Shown piece after piece: positions 57,773 through 64,000 of a stretch of DNA of 64,000 nucleotides (within the stretch, counting starts at the first letter, position 1; the number at the start of each line of letters is the position of its first letter). The position numbers were made by a program, and so were the translations under genes. Under the pieces are notes generated by a model. The model saw only the letters and a list, made by a program, of their open reading frames with translations, was not told the origin of the DNA and searched no databases. Origin of the DNA: Hysterangium stoloniferum (Eukaryota; Basidiomycota; Agaricomycetes; Hysterangiales; Hysterangiaceae); NCBI GenBank assembly GCA_015178975.1, contig WHVD01000028.1, forward strand, positions 310,001-374,000, read 5' to 3'.

Positions 57773-59871
57773 GGGGAGCAGGCGAAGCCGATCCTATCCG
57801 TATTGATGATTGGCATCGACGTATATCAGAACACGTCAATTCCCACACTGAAAGGCGCAGTCGCTGATGCACGGGACATGGAAGCTTTCTTGGCAACGCT
57901 GTACGACCTCCGCCCTCTGAGGCTATACAACGAAAAAGCGACACGCCAGGCAATCATTGATGCATTCCATGCTCTTCGGGCTGATGTTCGGATCCACGAA
58001 CTCGACCCGATCCTCATTTACTATGCCGGACATGGAAATGAGGTTCCTCAGCCTGACGGATGGCATGCAATAGGTCGCATGATCCAGACCATCGTACCTT
58101 ACGATACTATTACGATGGATGGGGGCGAAATCCACAATATGATCTCTGATCGCGGCTTAAATGACATGCTAAAGAGCTTGGCGGAGAGCAAGGGTGATAA
58201 CATTGTAGGTGGCTCATTTAGTATATGGGCTCGAATTCGTCGTTTCATAGTCGACCATATCCACAGACAGTTATTTTCGACAGTTGCTATTCCAACTCTG
58301 GCACAAGAAGTCTTGAGTCCGGGTTCGTATCCAGGTGTGCAAGGCTCAGCGGCACTGTTCCACAGGATCAGGATAAGGACATCTTGAATTATTCTACAAG
58401 CAACTCTACCTCGCCTGTCCACATGCCACGACCTTCACTTGATTCCACGTATCCTACACTGGGCACTCACATTCTGCTTGCCGCATGCGGTAGTGCAGAA
58501 GTCGCGCGTGAGCGCTTCGGGCGGGGGTGTTTTACAAAGGCCTTGACTGACACATTGAAGGATGTTGACTTGAGAAACATCACATATACCGAGCTCTCGA
58601 AGCTGCTGCCCCGTTTGCAAAAGTAATTTCGCCTTGGATCCCGGTTTCAAATGTTTTCATTGATGAGATTTTTGATATACAGTCAAAACCCTCATTTTCA
58701 AGGCACCCACCTGGAGCGATTTTTATTCCGTGTCGACAAACTAGACAAATCCATTATTCCTGTGATCAGAGGAGAGAATAATGAACTCAAACTGATGGCC
58801 GGCACAGCACAGGGATTTACGGCTCAATCTGTTTTCGAACTTAGCACAGTCGACAATGAGATTATAGGTACCTTCAAGCCCATCAAGATTAAACAAGCAG
58901 ACGCGATACTCCGCCTCCATTCTGATTCCACAGACACGTCGAACACCAGGGCCGCAGTATTCCCTAAACGTGCGAGAGCACGCCTTCAAGTTGCTTTGGC
59001 AAAGCTGCCGGATGAGCACGTATTTAAGGTTCACTTTTCGAGATTATTCACCGATGAATTTGTGAGGTCTGTTGAGGCTGAAACAAACCATAGGATTAAG
59101 AATGAGACAGCAACTGCGGCGGATATTATTGTGGATATAGAAGGCGGTAAGGTGGTCTTTACGATGACGTTACGAAGGCCAAAACACAAGGAGCAGCTTG
59201 ACCGAACCACTCAGGTAGATACTATGGAAATATCGAGCGTGTTACTCGATGCTGCAGACATTCACTGGAGACTGTGTAGGGGAGGCCGAGAGGAAACTGG
59301 CATCTCGATAGAGTTTTTCCGTGTAGAGCAGCGAATGGGAGGAGCTGATAGAGATTTTATGCCAATTTGGAGACCAGTCGAGCCGGTACAAAATCTAATT
59401 AGGGACGGAGTTATTGATGTCAGCGTCGATTCAGCGCAAAACAAGTACGGAATGAAGTTGAAGAACAACACAAATTTTGATTTTTATCCTTACATCTGTT
59501 GCTGTAACCTGAGATCCTTGGAATTTGGTGAGTATTATAATTCAATCTCTGAACATTTCTTACCTCTCTCTTCAGATGATGTGCCTAACATTTGTGCAAT
59601 GGGAGGTGACAAGGTCGATGCACCGCTGCCCCGTGGTTCGGAGCTCGCGATTGGTTATGGTACAAATGGAGGGGAGCCGTTCTCCTGCGACACTTCCACT
59701 TCACTGTCAACGCAATATGAATTTTTCAAAATTTTCCTTACGACTTCGCCTTTGTCAGTGTCACCTAGCATGATATCTCCATTCACAACGTTTACGAGTA
59801 CCCGCGGAATGAATCGACCAGTGGATTATTGGTACACATGCCTCATCAAATTAATAGAAAGATTCCCGTGA
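57773..59871 (+). CDS. Caspase-like (C14) peptidase with C-terminal domain, copy 2
   Basis: Exons to 58204, then 58267-58622, 58683-59527 and 59576-59871. All junctions are GT-AG and in frame, at the same sites and phases (0, 2, 1) as copies 1 and 3. The caspase fold reads KPILSVLMIGIDVYQ, GAVADARDME, KATRQAIIDAF, DPILIYYAGHGNEVPQ with catalytic His (58031-58033), and TVIFDSCYSNSGT with catalytic Cys (58285-58287). HILLAACGSAEVARE and GRGCFTKALTDTL follow. The C-terminal domain of about 390 residues includes VDKLDKSIIPVIRGENNELK and LAIGYGTNGGEPFS. Metacaspase relatives cleave after Arg/Lys and act in cell death or proteostasis; this one's substrate is unknown. The first Met is uncertain: 57806 (MIGIDVYQ) is the first in-frame ATG, but the frame is open upstream. 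Confidence 0.85.
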
Positions 59872-60311
59872 GGTAGGGGAGTGTGGCTCGCCTGGTGCGC
59901 AAGGTGTGTGGTACTGTTCTGCATGTTGCGTGACTCGCAATTGACATAAATGACTTAAGTTACTCCGGTATGGAATTAGTTCTTACATAATCACATGTAC
60001 CCAAGTTACAAGTGTGTCTTTGCGTCTTTCTTGTATTTCGCGTAGAATCAACCCACAAAGTACGAAGATATTGCTACGAGGGTTACTATTCACAGTAAAT
60101 AAATCGAATGTAGTATTTTGTCAATAAAATTTAATTGGTAGTAATTCTACCTACCCAGAAATCGAGACCTAATAGTCATTGGGCTTTTCCGAGTATTACT
60201 TCTGTTGGGTATTGGAAGTGTTTCGTATTCAACCCTGGCGCTTGTCAAATTTTTTGGTCCCAAAACTGCTAACTCGCTACAAAACAGTTCGCAAAGGGAT
60301 GGAAAAGGTAT

Positions 60312-60745
60312 GCACCGAGAAAAGCCCTAGCTCCAAAAATTTTAGGATCTTCAGTAGAGGCTTATTTTATATCCACTCCGCCAATCACTCATCGGATCCG
60401 AACATGTGATTGGCGGGTTTAGAATCCAACGAACTTCCTTATCAGGAACCAATCCAGTTTGCTAATATTTCATTACGAAAAAGGAAGCTCGTTGTCCGGG
60501 CTTAGTGTTCGATACTCATACCTCTCCAGTTGGTAACTCCACTGAGAGGTTTACGCTACTCCATAAGCGACTTAAAATCGGTTAAGGATCTAACATGTGA
60601 TTGCAGGGTTTAGAATTCAACCAACTTTTGGATCCTCAAAACATCCCTTTCCAATTTTGACTCTTATAACGATTGTTGGAGTTTATATAAAATAAGACCC
60701 TACTAAGGATCCTACATTTTTTGGAGAGGGGGGTTATCCCGGTGT
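60312..60745. mobile_element. MITE with long terminal inverted repeats, copy 2
   Basis: Ends GCACCGAGAAAAGCCC and ATCCCGGTGT match copy 1 at 56450-56792, including the CAGTAGAGGCTTATTTTATAT segment and the TTAAAATCGGTTAAGGATC interior. About 130 bp (60435-60565) is extra relative to copy 1. Part of that extra block (AACTCCACTGAGAGG) also resembles 49640-49676. Confidence 0.75.
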
Positions 60746-60753
60746 AAGACCCT

Positions 60754-60850
60754 CACCGGAACAAGCCCTGGATCCGCAAGATTTGTGATTCTCTGAACCC
60801 TCCACAAAGGATCCTTGCTAAAGTTTTTGGATTCAGGGCTTTTTCTGGTG
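60754..60850. repeat. 97-bp hairpin, MITE-related
   Basis: CACCGGAACAAGCCCTGGATCC at the left is nearly the reverse complement of GGATTCAGGGCTTTTTCTGGTG at the right. The CACCGG end resembles the ends of the adjacent MITE, so it may be a further-reduced relative. Confidence 0.6.
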
Positions 60851-61980
60851 CCTCTTTAAGCGAGGAGTCCAAAATGTCGGACTCATACTTACGACAATAA
60901 GGTTTTCGGAAACTCTGGTAAAACTCCATGTGTTTCAAGGGACTTTCAAGGGACTTCCATGCGCCTTTTGATGTCGAAATTTTGGACGTCCGAGCTGTGT
61001 CTTTAGCGTCTTTGTAAAACCCTTACACCGGAGGAGTTCTACCGCCAATCTTCAGCGGCTAGCTCGAAAAAAATTGTATAAGGAGGCTAAAATAAACGGA
61101 GTTGCCTTCAAATCAAAGTAAAGCTGGTTATTTCATGTGCACCGGGGACACACATGTACCCATATGCAAAGTTGGGCACGGGTTCGATTTTCATCGTGAG
61201 AGCTTAGGTCAACAAATTTTTTAAAAGAGCGCTCTAAAGCCTTGAGTTTTAACTGAGGCGCTCTAATTATTAAATATCCCCATATCATTTAATTTAGACC
61301 TTTGCGCAGACAATGGCACCACACCTGCCCCCGACCTTGCCTGTTAATATTCATCTCTACTTAGGAGTAGCTTGCACAAAGGGACATGGTCCCTTCCGAC
61401 CGACTCCGGAACACGGGACTGCCTCGTGTGCGAGTTCACTCCTCGTTCCAGAACAGTATAAGTATAAATCACATCTCTCATCGACCAGGTCTTCATTTCA
61501 TCCCCTCTTCTCATTCCCCTTGTCGAACACAATTATCTGGAATTTCTCAACGATCAAATCTTCCCTCAGTGTTTCTGTTCAAATCGATGTGTAGCGTTGT
61601 TATCGCCCCTTGCGAATCCCTCGCCGCTACTTTGTAAGCTAGTCTCTTTTCGATGTTTACCGTCTGATGCATTCCTATTAGTGATCATGGAATGGAAACG
61701 TTGACGGGATGGCCCGACCATCCTCCGATCCGATCGAAGGGAGCGATCTATACAGAGGATAGGGGAACTATCTCCAAAAGAGTTGGAGATTACCCAGATA
61801 GGTGTGGCAATCTCATTACGATTACGAATGACGGTGAGCATGATTCGAAACGCAAAGCACCACGCACCAAATGAACTCTTACTAGTTGCGGCGGAATGTG
61901 GTACGGTCCTTTCGGGGAAGTAAGTAGTTTGAAATAGTGTAATTCCCTCTGATCACTTAATCAGTGATTCAAATCGAAGG

Positions 61981-64000
61981 ACATTTGCCTTCGCTACTGT
62001 CGCTGACCGCCACCAAGCCTCCCCCAGCCCGGGAAAACCCACCTCTGACGCAAATGATTACGAACTGAAGACGAACTTCAACAACTCTGTGAGGATCTCG
62101 TTATAATTGTATATGGCTCCAAGGCCACTCGCTCATCAAATTTACAGAACCTTCGTGAATGGAAGGATAATTCACACATACATTCCATTGCCATCTACAT
62201 TCCCGGATACGGTAATAACGAAAAACAATGCCATTCAAGATGCAAATCTGGCAGTGCTATTCTCTCTTGTGATACCAATACGACGCAGGACGGGAGGGCA
62301 TGCCATCCAACGACGCACTGCGCAGTCGCAGAACTGCCTGAGGACTCTGCAAAGGTTGAAGGGAACAAACCCGTACGCTTCATAGCATTCCCCACTGTTC
62401 ATGCCAATACTAACCAACTATCGCTAAGTTATTAATCCTTGATTGTGTTCATTGTCCACTGAATGGTTCGCCAATAACCTCTAGCACTGGCATGGCAGGG
62501 TTCACAGCACTCGAGAGTGAGCTTCCACAAGATCTAGATGCCGATGTCTTATCATCTAACAATGAGCCCCCCACATTTTCAAGATCCAGTATCCTTCAAA
62601 GGTGGTCTGTGCGGAGTGGATGAAGCTGCCCGGGAAAGCAACAAGCTTAGCCATTCAACCACCGTCCTGTTCGCTACTCTGTGTGGAACTAACATTACAA
62701 GCATGTCCTCCATAGATTTAAGCAAAGCACTCTCAGAAGTTTCTAAGTACAGCTCGACTTTTTTTCACTGCTCTCGATGTTGACTAAACCTCAGCCAGGA
62801 ACATCCCCAGTGTCAAGGTGTCCATAAAGACATACTCTTGTTCACCGCAGATGCAGCGATCGGCGACAATTCTCATTTTTTCTTAGTACGCAATGAGGGA
62901 CAGGCGTATAGACTATTGGCAGCTGAATCCCATGGGGTCTTCCTCGGTGCTTTTTTCTCCGTGTTGAAAAACACCCCCTCTACCTTCCAAATCACACACG
63001 TTGGAAGCGACGACAGTATCCCCGAACCGAGCGATAAGGGATACTCTGATTGTCGCTCTGTGCCGTCCAAGTTGGTTCAGACTCAGCGGGAGCGTACCCG
63101 CTTTCCAGAAAAACTGACTGTTCATTTTTCGGACCGGTTTGAAGCGTGTACGGTGAAACGCATACTAGTCAACGCAATGGAGGCGTTAAACCTGAAAGAA
63201 GAAGATAACCTTATTGTTGTAGTTGAGCGCAATGAGGCAGTACTTATCGTGGATCAGGATCAAGATCAAACTAGTGCTGGAGGTATTGCGAGTTTCTCAA
63301 TGAGAATATCCCACCCGAAAGTCGGCGGCGTTTACCGACTAGCACTGCATTCGTCTGCAAACTCCGTGGAAGAAATGTCAGCCGCGATTCGAACAGTCGC
63401 ACAGTGGAATTGGAGTCGACTGCGAGGGGAATCTTTAATGGGCCAAAACGACATTTCCGTCGAGTTCTACCCCCTTCAGTACGAATATGACCTGCTTAAT
63501 GAGCCATTCAACATGATCCTAAGCCCGAAACAACCCCTTCAGAGCATTATTTCAGATAATGTGATCGATGTTGTCCCTAACCCATACGACTCGTATGGGC
63601 TCAAAATCGTCAACAACACTTCCACCGATCTTTTCGCTCATCTTTTTTATTTGGGGCTGAAACACCAGAGCATTGGTGAGCATCTAAAGTAATTCTGCGC
63701 GCAAGGCACGCCCCCATGTTGACTTTGAGTCCAGAACATAACGAGCTCGGGCCATTGGATATACATGGTACGGGGGTGTCCTTAATGGCCAATTCTCATA
63801 TCACCGTTGGTTACGGCGCCGGTCGGAACTCTGGTGATCCCTTTTCGTTCGAACTACAGGAGTGCGACCGTGGAGAGGACCAACTGGGATTCATCAAGCT
63901 CTTTCTGACAACTGCGGCCGTCAATTCCAACTCGCTAGTGCAGTTTATTCCTTTCCAAAACCACCATGAAACGTCGATTGGATTGAATGATCAGCGGATT
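61981..64000 (+). pseudogene. Caspase-like gene, copy 3: catalytic residues lost, runs off window
   Basis: Aligns with copies 1 and 2 piece by piece. TFAFATVADRHQ is from 61981, then LVIIVYGSKATR and IAIYIPGYGNNE (His replaced by Tyr, codon 62208-62210). An intron at 62373-62428 is followed by LLILDCVHCPLNGS (catalytic Cys replaced by Val, codon 62447-62449). LCGVDEAARES is near 62610. An intron at 62747-62794 precedes NQEHPQCQGVHKDILLF and the C-terminal domain, an intron lies at 63676-63734, and the last exon continues past 64000. Intron sites and phases match copies 1 and 2. Frameshifts seem to lie near 62060-62080 and 62575-62605 in the caspase half. The C-terminal half is open for over 280 codons. 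It is a pseudogene or a domain-only descendant. Confidence 0.75.

Larger units (their letters stand above)
59872..61980. other. MITE-bearing spacer before caspase copy 3
   Basis: Contains the MITE at 60312-60745 and the hairpin at 60754-60850. Around 61.3-61.9 kb are short ORFs (61313-61594, 61692-61874) that might hold a 5' exon of copy 3, but nothing is certain. A B-box-like GGTTCGATTTTC at about 61190 has no matching tRNA fold. Confidence 0.45.

Noticed and set aside
61180..61210. GGTTCGATTTTC, a B-box-like motif suggesting a tRNA gene
   Set aside because: No acceptor stem, D arm or anticodon arm could be paired around it.

Overview
The window looks like nuclear DNA from a filamentous basidiomycete, most likely an Agaricomycete. 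Introns are short (about 45-60 nt, GT-AG, CTAAC-like branch points) and genes sit singly with long spacers. The families seen are typical of that group: a caspase-fold (C14) gene with a long C-terminal domain in three copies, a divergent G-protein alpha subunit, a CipC-like protein, a BAHD-type acyltransferase, a GH88 hydrolase, an F-box protein, an HMG-box protein, and Plavaka, Tc1 and chromovirus transposons.

Layout. 1-1.1 kb: 3' part of a single-pass membrane protein gene. 1.1-26.8 kb: a transposon-rich block. It holds a 15-bp minisatellite; a decayed 10-kb Ty3/gypsy chromovirus on the minus strand (5.9-16.0 kb) whose integrase is split by a gag-only insert and whose 3' end carries an antisense, intron-containing Zn2Cys6-like ORF; a Tc1 pseudogene split by a 411-bp TRIM retrotransposon whose LTRs contain a tRNA-like sequence; a second Tc1 fragment; a truncated Plavaka transposase; a 1.2-kb solo LTR with a target-site duplication; and two decayed paralogues with a restriction-endonuclease-like domain. 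26.8-29.0 kb: HMG-box gene and SDR gene, both minus. 31.4-33.1 kb: GH88 gene of ten exons. 34.3-37.1 kb: a fungal-specific transcription-factor gene that appears partly damaged. 38.8-39.3 kb: CipC-like gene. 40.7-42.2 kb: intronless acyltransferase. 45.2-47.6 kb: G-alpha gene. 50.7-64.0 kb: three caspase-like genes on the plus strand with an F-box gene (minus) and MITE-like elements between them.

Most genes appear functionally independent; there is no clear biosynthetic cluster. The caspase triplet is the one real gene family here: the copies share three intron positions and phases. The middle copy looks intact from the caspase domain on, the first carries a frameshift before the catalytic His, and the third has lost both catalytic residues. 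The most unusual single object is the TRIM element at 18.9-19.3 kb, with LTRs that read as identical, a matching GATCC target duplication, a copia-type half-tRNA primer site, and a tRNA-shaped Pol III cassette in each LTR.

All calls come from reading the sequence. No database search, alignment program or splice predictor was run, so exon limits are inferred from splice motifs, frame and family resemblance.
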